Origin: Allolobophora icterica
Taxonomy: Eukaryota > Annelida > Clitellata > Crassiclitellata > Lumbricidae
DNA: 64,000 bases
Assembly (NCBI GenBank): GCA_963556255.1
Contig: OY744608.1
Coordinates: 67,164,354 to 67,228,353, forward strand
Direction: 5' to 3'
The notes beneath the pieces are model-generated. The model saw nothing but the letters and a program-made list of their open reading frames with translations. It had not been told where the DNA came from and ran no database searches. Numbering within the stretch: position 1 is the first letter of the stretch; each line of letters starts with the position of its first letter. Position numbers and translations under genes: made by a program. Positions 1 through 11,589 of this stretch are shown here, in pieces.

Positions 1-123
1 ATCTATTGACCTATCTATATCCTTACAGTTATAAATGAACATTAGGGGGCCTACTCTGTATACATCATTTACTATCAACATATCGGACAATTCATCTTGG
101 TGAAGAGATTCAAGAGAAACATG

Positions 124-644
<521 letters not shown>

Positions 645-804
645 GTGGGCGCGATTTCGAGGGTTGTCCAGGGAGGAGCTTGTTAGAGGCGGCGGTCGGC
701 TACAGCGGCTGTCCTTTTGTGTCAGGACATAGCGGGTGCATTAAGATGTGTTGATAGGCGGCATTTTGTCGGCCGGAGAGTTCAAAGGTCAGGTCACAGT
801 AGCA
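645..804. other. GC-rich unique flank, possible 5' region of kif26
   Basis: Together with 1156-1440 this is the only CpG-rich, non-repetitive DNA upstream of kif26, and it is split by a hAT element. It could be promoter or 5' UTR of kif26, but I see no core promoter motif and no convincing donor. I cannot assign a function. Confidence 0.25.
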
Positions 805-1147
805 CAGCGGTTCTCAACCTTTTCAGACTCAAGGACCAGTTATAAATTTTGTGTCTCGGTCGCGGACCACCACCAAAAATTGTGTCACTGAAACCCTATG
901 AAATTACAAATTCATATAAAATCATAGTATAAAATAATAAATTGGATAAGATTAAGTATTTTACTTATTATGTACTATTAAATTTAATAAATTTTTAAAC
1001 AAATATTTTTCAAATTGACAAAATTTGTCTGTTTGCATGTTTTTATTGTAAAAAATGTAAATTGTAGGCCTAGGCCCTGCTCGCGGACCACCAGGCAGAT
1101 GGCCGCGGACCACCAGTGGTCCGCGGACCACAGGTTGAGAACCGCTG
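805..1147. mobile_element. hAT MITE with exact 8-bp TSD
   Basis: The element begins CAGCGGTTCTCAACCT and ends with its complement AGGTTGAGAACCGCTG. It is flanked on both sides by the exact duplication CAGTAGCA (797-804 and 1148-1155). The TIR and 8-bp TSD are diagnostic of the hAT superfamily. There is no transposase, so it is non-autonomous. The right end has a second inner repeat of GCGGACCACCA motifs. It interrupts the GC-rich region upstream of kif26. Confidence 0.93.
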
Positions 1148-1155
1148 CAGTAGCA

Positions 1156-2207
1156 GACGATATCTGAAGAGCTGGGCAAACATTTGGCGGATAATCAACG
1201 CCCGTCTTACTCGACCGGGGCGGATCAGGTCGCGGGCAGGTGGACCCGTTGTGTGCGGGAAGCTGGGTCTGTGAGCCAGGGCATCAATTAACCCCAGGCG
1301 TATTAACCCCCGAGGAGGGCGGTGTAATGGAGACAGTTAGGGATTGGCGTGTCGAAAAGTTGCCGATTGGGCGTGCTTGGTCTCGGCATTGCGTTGCGTC
1401 ACTGGATTTTGGGGTTACGGTGTGAAAGAAAGATGGCAGTTTGGCGATTATTTTAAATAAAATAACGATTATTTTAAATTGAGTATCTTTTTAGGCATTG
1501 GTGCGTTAGTTTTTTGGCCACCTGTTTTGGGACTGTTTGAGTAGGATAATTGGAGTTTAGGAGAATTTGAGACGTTTTGTAAATAAAAGATTTAATCAGT
1601 GAATAATTGGCGGAAAGCTTGACATCCGATTGGGAGTGGTCACTGTGGTACTTGTGAACTGTTGTGATTTGATCATGTGATTGAACGTGGTCATCCCCAG
1701 TGATCATATTGCCATGATCATAATCATTAGCTGTTGAAAATGAACGGAACGAACAGTAAATGAACAGAACAGGGTCGATGATTAGACATTTGCATTAACT
1801 TACTGATTTAAGATAATAATGAGAATGTAATTTTTTAAATCATAATTTGCATTTGGCACTTATGTAAATAAGCAGAAGCAAACACTGTCCACATGAATGT
1901 AAAGCTAATTTCTAAGTTAATTCGTTTGCCTGGATTTGACTAAAACTGGGATTCTATTGTACTATACTACGTTATGGGAAAGAGCAAATAGAAAAATTTT
2001 TGAAAGTGGCTAAACTTAGTGCTCTATTTGCCGGCTTCAGTTGGTACAAAGATATTACACAGAAGATGTTAGGTGGTTTGCAAAAAAGTAAAAATTCTAA
2101 GCCACAAAATCTATGATGTCTTTGATAAGTACAAATTTGTGAAATTCTTGTCCTATGGGATGTCATATAAAACTTACCTTTCATTATAGAAATCATGAAT
2201 TTTAACG
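1156..2207. other. No gene recognised; upstream of kif26 start
   Basis: The first 290 bases are GC-rich and may belong to a kif26 promoter or leader. From about 1441 the sequence is AT-rich and unique, without a supported ORF. A pyrimidine-rich tract ending in AG at 2188-2189 could be the acceptor of a 5' UTR intron feeding exon 1. If so, the leader would contain an ATG at 2195 opening a short overlapping frame before the start at 2208. Confidence 0.3.
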
Positions 2208-2741
2208 ATGAACTCAAGTCTGTTTCCATCGTCAGAGCAACTAGACTTGCATTTAGAAAGTTGTCGGAATCTCGTATATAGTTTAGAATTACTGGAACTC
2301 GAAATTTTGAATTCAGAGAAGAAATCTTCCAACTCTGAGGGATGCCAGAAGCACGGCATCCTTTATGACAGACCAGGAAAAAGATGGATGCAGAGTTCAA
2401 CTGCTGAAACAGGTCCAGCATCAGCAGTTATCACCAAGCAACTCACAAGTCCATTAAGGTTTAAGCCTGTTGGAACTGAACATCATAGCTCCATTGATTA
2501 TACAGAAGCAGCCCGAGAAAGTAACTTGAATCTGGGTAACGAAAGAATATCCACGAATCTAGATGGAGTTGCCCAATCCAGGCTTGTTTCAACTGATAGC
2601 TTAAGAACTTTTACATTGAAGTCCAGTCCAGGAGGTAGAGCTGGTATTAAGCATCTCACTCCAAAGGTCATCATTCCAGATTCGAAATTTGGGAAATGGC
2701 TATGTCCAAAGTGTGGAAAAAGAAAAAGAAGTAACAAAAAG
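2208..2741 (+). CDS. kif26: kif26 exon 1 (start codon, first CxxC module)
   Basis: I place the start at ATG 2208 because an in-frame TGA lies 12 bases upstream. The exon encodes residues 1-178, rich in Ser, Leu and Glu, and ends in a basic cysteine motif LCPKCGKRKRSNKK, which could bind zinc and carry a nuclear-localisation-like cluster. The donor AAG|GTTTTT is weak. It is supported mainly by the phase-0 join to exon 2 and by the sequence turning repeat-like afterwards. The assignment to kif26 rests on orientation, phase and the recurring CxxC theme, so this is the least certain exon. Confidence 0.6.
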
Positions 2742-3678
2742 GTTTTTATATTTCATATGACATTATACAGTCTAACTTTATTGTTAATCAAACATTTCTT
2801 TGAATGACTTAATTAGTTGCTTTCTAACTATGCTGGTCCTGGGCTCCATAACAAAGATGATTAACAAAGATAATATACGTCACCCTCCTCCTTTATCCAG
2901 ACGGGCTCTGGCACCATCAGAGTTTGGGAAGTGGACAGTGGTGCAGTTAATTGTTAATTACATTAATAGCTTGAGCAGCAATCTAGTTTTATCTGTTTGC
3001 TGCACTCTGCCTTAACGTATATAGCCTGCAACTACACTAGAACCTTCTTAAGCGTTTCAGTATAATGAGATTGTGCAGTGCTGAAGTCCCTGTGTTATAT
3101 CAGAATTCTTGTTATGATGGAACATGTTATAGGAAGGCTCTTGTGTACTGTTTAAATTACCAGATAATTATATCTGTGACCTACATTAGTTCCTGCAGTT
3201 TCCAGACAGTCTGTTTTGAGTTTAGCTTCTAATTTCAACTAATTTAATTGTATTTAAAGGTTTATTACTTACGTTTTTCCATCTTTTGTGTTTAATTTGA
3301 ATGCAAAAGAAAATTCATTTGTAATATTTGTTTATCTTATATTTCTATTTTAATTTGAAAGCAACCTAGTAGTTCATATGTAGGTCCACTGCTTTTATTC
3401 AGCTCCGTTTTGGTGATGTTTCTGTTTTTGATGGAATTTATTAATGGCTCTGGGAATTCCCCACGGTTTTATTTTCACTTGTGGCTGCTGTGCTGCCATC
3501 TGGTGATTGATGATTGTGGTTGTTTGGTTTTGTTAGTAGGGAGGATCTATGTAGCAATGTAGGACACCTTGAGTAATGCCTGCATTTCTGTTTTGAAAAT
3601 AAAATAAAAATTAAGTTTATTATTCTTAATTGGTATTGTTAATAATAATAATAATAATAATAATAAGAAGAAGAAGAA

Positions 3679-3741
<63 letters not shown>

Positions 3742-4133
3742 ATATAATAATAATTATTATTATAATCGATAAATCGAAGTAGCCTTATTCTGATCTGCCT
3801 CCTCAACTGCTGCCATTCTCAAATATAAGAAGATAATAGGGAGTTTCTGTGCTTATCTATCACTATCCAGCACTTCAACTCATTTGCTTTAATAGCTCCT
3901 TTTTCACCACTAAAACCATAATAGTAACAGTAACAATAACAATAATGATAATTAATAAAATTGTAATCATAATAATAATAGAATAATAATAATAATTCAT
4001 AACATAACATAACAGGGTTTTGAGTGGCTCAGTAGACTTGCATCTGTGTCATAATAACAATAATTTGAAAAGTAATACATAGGCCTACATGGTAAAGGAG
4101 TTATCAGAGTTGACTGTTTTTCGTGCTCCCAAG
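2742..4133 (+). other. kif26 intron 1, with (TAA)n microsatellite
   Basis: The intron is AT-rich unique sequence with no supported ORF. A (TAA)n tract with a short AAG variant occupies about 3641-3762, with degenerate TAA-like sequence to about 4010. The acceptor is the AG at 4132-4133, preceded by the pyrimidine-rich stretch TGTTTTTCGTGCTCCC. Confidence 0.55.
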
Positions 4134-4385
4134 GTTAGTTCGACTTCTGCTGCCAGTGATCGGAGTTCAAACATCATTTCCACCGTTTCGAGTTCCTTCA
4201 ATGACAGAAATTTCCTAGAAACTTGTCAAGGGGATGGGCTCACGGGATCAGACCGGAAATTGGAGTTGCTCTATAGGTGGAAGCTGTGGTGCGAGGACTG
4301 CAATAGTCTTCTGGTGGAGTTAAAGCGACAGGCGATTCGAAGGTGGCTACCAGGCGTCTCGTGGTCCAGTCGCTCACCGACAGAG
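4134..4385 (+). CDS. kif26: kif26 exon 2 (second CxxC module)
   Basis: The exon encodes residues 179-262. It starts VSSTSAASDRSS and carries the key motif LWCEDCNSLLVELKRQAIR. The LVELKRQA run with the preceding CxxC is typical of the N-terminal region of KIF26 proteins, and is the strongest evidence that exons 1-3 belong to this gene. Both ends are phase 0. The donor ACAGAG|GTCAGC was preferred over the internal CGAAG|GTGGCT because only the former keeps frame with exon 3. Confidence 0.78.
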
Positions 4386-4984
4386 GTCAGCACTAACAAT
4401 TGAGCATCTTGACAGTTGTTAATTAAGTAATGAAGAGACTATAGTTTGTTGCCTGATTAATTCATAGTTAAACGTTTTCCTTTGTTGACTGATAATAAAA
4501 TAAGAATTTTTGTAAATGAAGTTAAAGAAGTTAAGTTATTTTATTTATTGATAATAATAATTCGTATTATTTATTGATGAAAGTAAAGATAGTAGTAGTA
4601 GTAATAAAAATAAATCAAAATGGCCTTTGCTCTTACCAACCTCCTCAGCTACTGCCTGTGAAATAAACAAATTTTATTAGTTTTTTTGTTTCATCGACAG
4701 AGTTCAGCACTAAGAATTAAGCATCTCGACATTCACAGACTGTGTGGTCCATGTACTCTCTGTGGCTGATTCTGTTAGGAGTCTCAGTGGAGCAGAAATC
4801 TATCCCAGAACTCAACCCTTTCAGGGATTTGAACCCTTACCCTTAGGATTGACAGTCCAGCGGAAAAAGTCGCATGAAACAGCACATATTTTCTTTATAA
4901 AATATTCTCGTTATTGCTTGCTTTTGTTGCGCCATTGTTTGATTTATGCATTAGACAATGGTGCGGTAGAAATGACTAATTACG
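4386..4984 (+). other. kif26 intron 2, 5' part
   Basis: This stretch is AT-rich. About 20 bases after the donor and again near 4700 there is a similar segment (GACAGAG, TCAGCACTAA, GAGCATCT or AAGCATCT), so part of the exon end looks duplicated. At about 4800-4865 lies a decayed minus-strand SINE family 2 head, recognised by its inverted B box. Confidence 0.4.
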
Positions 4985-5165
4985 GTGGAACACGGTAGCT
5001 CATTGTTAGGGCACTCACATTGTAACATGGTGAGTACGGGTTCGATCCTCCTCCTCTGAGACGGTTACTGTGTAGGGACCTCGAGCAAGTCCTTCACTCA
5101 CAATTGCTCAGTGCCATCAATTGTTGCTTGGTCATTAGATAGTGGCACTTAATAAATGTGTAATA
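4985..5165 (+). repeat. SINE family 1 (tRNA-derived)
   Basis: The head has an A-box-like TAGCTCATTGTTAG and a B box GGTTCGATCCT. The body contains ACTGTGTAGGGACCT, GAGCAAGTCCTTCACTCACA and TTAGATAGTGGC, and ends AATAAATGTGTAATA before a (TAA)n tail (about 5250-5345). This well-preserved copy serves as the reference for the family in this window. Confidence 0.85.
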
Positions 5166-5249
5166 TTTATAATTATGATTAATAATAATAATTTTGAAGG
5201 TGGTACTGTTACATAGGTGACTGTTCTGCTGGAAGGCATTAATAAATGC

Positions 5250-5299
<50 letters not shown>

Positions 5300-5345
5300 T
5301 ATAATAATAATAATAATAATAATAATTGTAGTGATAATAATGATA
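5250..5345. repeat. (TAA)n microsatellite
   Basis: This is an AATAATAAT run with a few substitutions. It probably grew from the 3' tail of the adjacent SINE. Confidence 0.95.
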
Positions 5346-5406
5346 ATAATGTATAATTAACAGTAGCAATAAATACAATAACTGTAAAAATGAAACTGTT
5401 TCATAG

Positions 5407-5750
5407 ATAAATGCTCTGTTGGAAGACATTTCGCGGGCGATCCACCCACCGGATCAACTGTTGACCTGGCAAGTTCAGTTTGGCATCTGCGAACAGTGTC
5501 AAATGCCTTACAAGAATCTCGTAAACGAAGCACTCAACATGATAGCATCTTTTGAAAGTCATCGGTCAACAGTTTTTCTCTCAGATGGAGGCTCTCATAA
5601 TTTCGTTCATATCCTAAAAACGAAAGAGCGGCAAAGAAGCTGGCGAGTGGATTCCACAACTTGCTGGGTTGGCAAAATTCTACAAAATGGGTTACGACAG
5701 GAAGACTCGGGTTCATTCTGGCATGACCTTTCAGGGTCAGATGATCGCAG
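5407..5750 (+). CDS. kif26: kif26 exon 3 (third CxxC module)
   Basis: The exon encodes residues 263-377, starting INALLEDISRAIHPPDQLL. It includes GICEQCQMPYKNLVNEAL, a CxxC followed by an amphipathic helix, like the module in exon 2. It continues with a Ser/Gly-rich segment ending LSGSDDR. The acceptor is TTTCATAG and the donor CGCAG|GTACGT is strong. The exit phase is 2 and matches exon 4. Zinc binding is an inference from the paired cysteines. Confidence 0.8.
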
Positions 5751-5879
5751 GTACGTCTCTAATGGTATAAGGTAATGGTAATTGTTGCAGATTTATGTAG
5801 CGTTATTCAGAGAAACTCATCAGAGGCACTCTAAATTCTGTTCGTCTCTTTTCTGATTTTGTTTCTGTGGTTGTAATGT

Positions 5880-6117
5880 TCTTCAGCCTTAAACCACGCT
5901 GTTAGAGAGTTTCACTGCATGCAATAAATATCATACAGGGTCACATAAAGCTCCGAGATACCATTTGGATGATATAATGTGTATTGCAAAAAATTAATAC
6001 ATTTGCCAAAAGCTGTGCTCTTATAGAGTGTTTCATTGTATGCCAACAAAATTTGCACAGGGGCGCCTAAGATATTAGTTGGCTGATATAACTCTGCTTT
6101 AAGGGTTAGTTTTATAT
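5880..6117. repeat. Degenerate ~130-bp tandem repeat, left part
   Basis: Units share the segments GTGTATTGCAAAAAA, TTGCCAAAA, AGAGTGTTTCA or AGAGAGTTTCA, and GATATAA. The same units resume at 6645 after the MITE, so the insertion split the array. Confidence 0.6.
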
Positions 6118-6644
6118 GAGGTCATCAATAAAGGACGTCCGCAATGAGAGGCGGGAGGGGTCATTCAACCTTCCCTGAGAGCCTAAAACCTCATGCCGTG
6201 TACTAGAACTTTAATACACTCTGGGCTTCAGAACTCTTAACAGGAATGACATGGTCGTTGAAATATTGAGTTTCTTCTTGATTGCCTCAGAGAGGGAGAA
6301 AGTTTTGATCTGACAGACAGACTAATATTTCATCGTTCAAGACAGAGGGGAACAGGAGTTGGAAGAGCTAATAATACTGTAAATGTAGACGTTTTTATAT
6401 AGAGACTGAACGTATGGCCTCGACCCTGTTGATTTTTCAATGAATTGATCGGGTGAGATCCTTCGCCACTGCTGCCCGTTTGAATGGTTTCCGTTTACGG
6501 ACCGTGCTAGGCTGAGATTAAAATCTGTCAAATAAAGCTGCGGTGCGGACGTCCGCAAAGGGAGGGGGAAGGTCAAATGCGGACAAGGGGAGGGAAGGGA
6601 CCAAAGTAGGTCACATTTTGCGGACGTCTTTTATGGATGACCTC
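6118..6644. mobile_element. MITE with ~26-bp terminal inverted repeats
   Basis: The left end is GAGGTCATCAATAAAGGACG followed by TCCGCAA. The right end is the near-complement, reading inward GAGGTCATCCATAAAAGACG then TCCGCAA. The interior has no transposase. Short TATA-like flanks may be the target duplication, but I cannot fix its length, so I do not assign a superfamily. Confidence 0.7.
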
Positions 6645-6975
6645 TATAACAACGTGTATTGCAAAAAATTTAATAGCGTTGCCAAAACCACTATAAGAGA
6701 GTTTCACTATCATGCAGAGGCACTTGAAGCTCTGCGATATTATAGGATGACATAATTTAATACCATCGTGGCATCGTCTAACATTAATACCTCTATAACA
6801 TTATGGGTTTATGGGCGATATTATTTGGGTGACATAATGCTTGGCATTGCATATTAAAAATAATTTATTACTGTCGCCAGATCTTCATTTTAAGAGAGTT
6901 TTACTGTATACAAAATATAAACTACAGGGACACACAGAGCGCCGCGATATAATTGGGTGATGTAACGCTTGGCCG
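6645..6975. repeat. Degenerate ~130-bp tandem repeat, right part
   Basis: This continues the array at 5880-6117, with the same TTGCCAAAACCA, AGAGAGTTTCACT and GATATTA segments. It comprises two to three diverged units. Confidence 0.6.
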
Positions 6976-7289
6976 TGTGGGTTAGCATAGATGATGACGG
7001 TTGGGTGTATGGGGGAGGGATGGGGTGGGGACATGGACGGGAAGAGGGTAATTACCTGCGTCATATTCTAATGGTCTTCTAATTGTCATAATGGTCATTA
7101 GCCCGGGCGTTAACAGCCATGTATGCCCCAGACTGGGCGTCGATTGTTGGCTGTTCCGGGCTGACTCCGATCCGTCTAATTTCCCTGGGGATCCCTTGGA
7201 AAAGCAGAAGCTGTGGGTGGCGCCGATACCACCAGACACTTGTTTCCACTGGTATGATCCGCAGACAGGATGACTTGATGAGAAACGGA

Positions 7290-7299
7290 CTAGTAGGTG

Positions 7300-7334
<35 letters not shown>

Positions 7335-7620
7335 GGACAGACAGACAAATAGACAGATACACAGACAGACAGACGGTCGGACAGTAGACAGATAGACAGA
7401 CAGAAGCACAGACAGACATATTGAGAAATGGACTAGCAAGTAGACAGACAGGCAGAGAGACAGATAGACAGACAGACAGGAACAGAAACAGTAGAGAAAG
7501 GGATCAAGCATACAGGGATACATTTATGCTAATATACGAATTTGCAGATAGCCAGATATTAATTGCTATATACACAGACATACAGACAGACAGACACACG
7601 GGCAGACAGACAAGTAAGCA
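7290..7620. repeat. (GACA)n microsatellite, interrupted
   Basis: GACAGACA runs are separated by short unique pieces. The minus-strand Cys-Leu-Ser-Val and plus-strand Thr-Asp-Arg-Gln ORFs here are repeat translations. Confidence 0.92.
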
Positions 7621-7621
7621 A

Positions 7622-8030
7622 GTGGTCACTTTGGGTGGTCACTTTGGGCAGTGGTCACTTTGGGCTGTTACCATTGGTTAGTATGGACAGTGATCAGTTA
7701 TGGCTGTGGTCATCTGTTGGTTTGGGCAATGATCGGTTTTGGTAGTGGCAAGTTAGGGCTGTGTTTATTTGCTTATTGTAGGCAGTGGTCACTTTGACAA
7801 TGGCCAGTCTAAGACTTTGGACAGTTGTCTGTGATGAGTTTAGTCAGTGGCCAGTTTAGGTAGTTTTTTTGCAGTGTTCAGTTTAGACATTGGTCAGTTT
7901 AAATGGTTGGTGCTGATCAGTTCAGGCAGTGGTTATTTCTGGAAGTGGTCATTTTAGGCAGTGGTCATTGTAAATTTAAGTAAACTTAATTGGTCAATTT
8001 AGGCAGTGGTCAGTTTCCATCCTAACATCG
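7622..8030. repeat. Degenerate GGCAGTGGTCACTTT array
   Basis: About twenty variants of a roughly 20-bp unit centred on GCAGTGGTCA(C/G)TTT occur with variable spacing. Confidence 0.75.
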
Positions 8031-8282
8031 TTCCTGTTTGTTTACACTGCATTACGTGAGCGACGGTTGCAAAGCATTATGGGACGGTGTGGTCATCCGC
8101 GGTCTATTAATAGTTCTGTGGTTGTATGTAGGCAATGCAGTGTGTCCATTAGGCGGCTTTAGCAGACGACTCTCTCTCTCTTCTGGTTGGATGTATTCAT
8201 CTGTTGACTCTTGGTCAGTTGGTCAAAGGCAGTTACGTAGATTGCGGAAGGATGGTCCTAGAAGGTGTTTGTCAACAAACCA

Positions 8283-8700
8283 GTTGACTGGCCGACTTGC
8301 TGACTGGTTGACTGACCGAATGAGCTACTGACTGTGTCGCTGGTTGACTGACTGGCTGACTGTGTAACTGGTTGACTGATTGATTGACTATATGACTGGT
8401 TGACTGACTGGCTGACTGACTGTACGACTGGTTGACTAACTGGCTAGCTGACTGGCTGACTGTATAGCTGGGTGACTGACTGACTGTATGGCTGGTTGAT
8501 TGACTGACTGTATGGCTGGTTGACTGACTGGCTGACTGACTGTATGACTGGTTGACTGAATGTATGACTGGTTGACTGACTGTATGGCTGGTTGACTGAC
8601 TGTATGGCTGGTTGACTGACTGTATGGCTGGTTGACTGACTGTATGGCTGGTTGACTGACTGGCTGACTGACTGTATGACTGGCTGACTGACTGGCTGAT
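8283..8700. repeat. 20-bp minisatellite of TTGACTGACTGTATGGCTGG
   Basis: The unit is cleanest at 8500-8660. The outer parts are degenerate TGACTGGCTGAC repeats. The minus-strand Gln-Pro-Val-Ser ORF is an artefact of it. Confidence 0.92.
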
Positions 8701-9254
8701 TCAATAATTCAATGATGTAGTGACTTACTAAGTGACTGGCTTACTGACTATGACGCAGTGGTAGTAGTGTGTTACAAAATGACTTAATGACCGCCTGACT
8801 GACTGACTGCCTGAGCGATTCAATTATTCAGTTCAAACCCTGATTTATAAGTTAGGCGTGAAGAACTGACGTGTTGACTGGACGATGATAGATGGACCTG
8901 ACGCAGATTTTGCCACTCCTGTATTTCACGAAGTCTTTCTACCAGGCTGCTCCAGCGGACTCTGATCCCGGACTATGATTTCACTCGAAGCGGATATCGA
9001 CCGATTCTGGATGCATTTTTACAACAGCGCTATATAAGTCATTGGATCTGATTAGATTAGATTAGAAGTCTCTTGCGTTTGTGTTCTGGATCGCCATCGG
9101 TTAATACATTGGACTATTGGAATCGACTGGAGGGAGGTCTTCTCTGTGAGGTTCTGTCGATACAGGTTGCGTTCTCAAGTGCATGGCGAACCACTGTGGA
9201 TTGGCGGCGGTCGGTGTAGAATGTGTGAGTTTGATGTTGTTTTAAGTCTCCTGA

Positions 9255-9317
9255 TTAATCGTAATTGTAATAGTAATTGCAAATTTATATAGCGCCACTT
9301 AAAGAGAGACTCGTCAG
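9255..9317 (+). repeat. TATATAGCGCCACTT repeat, left half
   Basis: This reads ATTGCAAATTTATATAGCGC then CACTT and continues after the hAT insertion at 10866. An uninterrupted relative sits at about 22305-22400. Confidence 0.75.
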
Positions 9318-10857
9318 CATGGGCGCCCGCAGGATTTTTTGCAGGGGAGGTCAGTCACGGCCGGGAGCACTGGCGGCGATCTTGTTTGACAGGTGGGGGG
9401 GGGGGAACTTTTGAACTGATCTGGTCAAAAAAGAGTTTTGAACTGATCTGCTCAAAAAGAGGTCAAATTTTTTTTCTCGTGTGATGACCTTTTTTGATGT
9501 TTCTTCTAAATCTGGGGGTCGGATGTATGGTGTGTCGGATGTATGGTGTGCCTCCTATCTTCGTCAGTTATTCACAGACCAACCCGCTCCTCATCCGCCC
9601 TAACATTTCGCCCTTTCGTCACCTCATCGCTAAAATTTGCAAATTGCTTTATAGCCTTAGCTGTTCTGCTTCTCTTGAACCAGAATTACGACAAATATCA
9701 GATCCTTCCTACGAACTCACCAAAACCTTACCTCTCGTCATCTGTCCACATGGCTTTCACTCAAAACATAAAACACTGCTCTTTCACAGATCTTAACCTG
9801 TTCCTTCTCTTCCACTTGCCTCCCTCACCGCTTCAATTCTAAACTCCATCCACCGTAGCCGTCTGACCCCCTTGCACTTTGACTATAGATTTTGTTTGAC
9901 TGAGCGCCTGTGAATAATCTGGTTCCCGCGACCTATAGCTTTTGTGGGCATTGAAGTAATCGCGAGATTACGATTACAAGTAAAACCTGCGAACAAAACG
10001 GATTTTTTGTGTGGAAGAAAGTAAAATATAAAGGAATATGGCCATCTCTAATCCTGTTGGTCAGTTGTTCTGATGCTCAGATTTAGGCGAATTGTTTATA
10101 AATGCAGTCTCGACTCTCAACAGTTTAACTGCACTTACCATCACATCTTCCAGCTGGTGACTGTGAAGACGACAGACAAGTTTAAATTACTTTAATGTCG
10201 GTCCATTAGATATTATCAATTTTATTAATTTAAAATTTAGCAACAATCCACTGTATTCTCGAATAGGGCCTACAATGATGGGATCTCGAAATGAACTGAT
10301 CTAGTCTCTCTTTCTCCTCCCAATCTAAAAGCCCATAAATAAATATGCCTACACACACATCTATATATATAATATACATATATTACAGCTGTCTTAGTAA
10401 TTATTTGTCCTGTGTCTTATCTTTATATCCAAGTGCAACCACTCTCTCTTCAGTCTTGTAAGATGATATGATTTCGCGTGTTACCATCCTCCGCCTTTGA
10501 ACCATGCGTAGAGAAACCCAAGCAATCTTTCAACAGCCAACACCTGTTTAACCTTTCAGACCGAGAGCGTACACGGTTTCCAGTATCCATGATTCTCTGG
10601 GCAGTCGCCTTAGCTTGCTGACCCTAAGGTCAGGGCTGGCATTGGCCGGCTCTAGGTAGGTTCCATTAGGCCTACTGTGTTATTTCTATTAATTCTATAG
10701 TGCATCAACTCTGAGGTTCTCGTCAACAGCCAGCACTTGCTGTTGCTTTCAAACTCAGAGAGTAAGGTTTTCGGTATCCACGATTCTCTTGGCAGTCACA
10801 TCATGATTTCCAGGGGGGTCACGCGACCCCCCTTGACCTATGCTGCGGGCGCCCATG
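9318..10857. mobile_element. 1.54-kb non-autonomous hAT element
   Basis: It begins CATGGGCGCCCGCAG and ends CTGCGGGCGCCCATG, a perfect 15-bp TIR. The exact 8-bp duplication CTCGTCAG flanks it (9310-9317 and 10858-10865). No ORF resembles a transposase; the 9494-9842 frame shows no recognisable motif. The host repeat continues directly across the insertion, and a near-identical uninterrupted copy of the host at about 22305-22400 acts as a paralogous empty site. Confidence 0.95.
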
Positions 10858-10865
10858 CTCGTCAG

Positions 10866-10988
10866 AGACACTCCCGACCTAACACAATGAAACCACGATC
10901 GAACAAAATGGTCTTCAAGCGTTTGCGGAAAAGAGAGGCTGAGCAGTTCATGGGGCAGGTTATGGCAGGTTGTGGCATGTGGCAGGTT
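10866..10988 (+). repeat. Host repeat, right half
   Basis: This begins AGACACTCCCGACCTAACAC and continues with AATGAAACCACGATCG and ATGGTCTTCAAGCG. It matches about 22345-22400 and completes the repeat begun at 9255. Confidence 0.75.
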
Positions 10989-10996
10989 GTTAGATA

Positions 10997-11164
10997 CGGG
11001 GGCGTCTATACCATAGAAACCTTGGAGCAAATGCTCCATCCAAGAAATGGGGGGGGAGATTTGCCAGTGTGTGTGCCACCATTTTAGGGGGAAAGAAGTG
11101 GGAGGGGGAAGAAGAGGGGGAAGGGGAAGTTGCTCCAATGACTTAGGGGGGATAGACGCCCCTG
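10997..11164. mobile_element. 168-bp hAT MITE, copy 1
   Basis: The ends are CGGGGGCGTCTATACC and the complement of CAGGGGCGTCTATCC. The exact TSD GTTAGATA lies at 10989-10996 and 11165-11172. A second copy of identical length lies inverted at 25012-25179. The interior shares ACCATAGAAACCTTGGAGCA with that copy. Confidence 0.93.
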
Positions 11165-11237
11165 GTTAGATAGGTTGTTACAGTGTTACTGGTTGTTCCA
11201 AGACGATGGGCTGAGGATCAGATGGATTAGCATAGAG

Positions 11238-11589
11238 CAGGGATGGCGAACCTATGGCACGCGTGCCCAAGGTGGCCCGCAGTCAAATTTTTGGGGCAGG
11301 CGGAATTTAGAGTGTCCCCCAGAATTTCAAACTTAGAAATAGAAAATCCTTGTAGGAATCCACATTTTTCTTTTTGGTAGGACTTTATTTTAACACCATT
11401 CAAAAACGTTCTTTGAAATAAATAACATATTTAATTCATTTGTGTTACGCTTTAATGTTAACGAAAACCTATGAGAAAAATATAAGTGTAGGCCTAATAG
11501 TGCAAAATTCCGAGTGGCACGCGACGATATTTTCTGAAATGATTTAGCAGCATTATGGCACGCACCTTGAAAAAGGTTCGCCACCTCTG
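11238..11589. mobile_element. 352-bp hAT MITE
   Basis: It begins CAGGGATGGCGAACC and ends with the complement of CAGAGGTGGCGAACC. Both inner ends carry TGGCACGC. The exact TSD GCATAGAG is at 11230-11237 and 11590-11597. The target is a small patch of GGATTGGATGGATTAGGG-like sequence, the same unit that forms the large array at 14178-15305. Confidence 0.94.

Noticed and set aside
4985..5060. tRNA genes suggested by A and B boxes
   Set aside because: The cloverleaf pairing is degraded and the same sequence recurs with a SINE body and tail, so they are SINE heads.
9494..9842. 100-codon ORFs inside the 1.54-kb hAT element as transposase
   Set aside because: No hAT catalytic or dimerisation motif, and two overlapping frames of equal quality.
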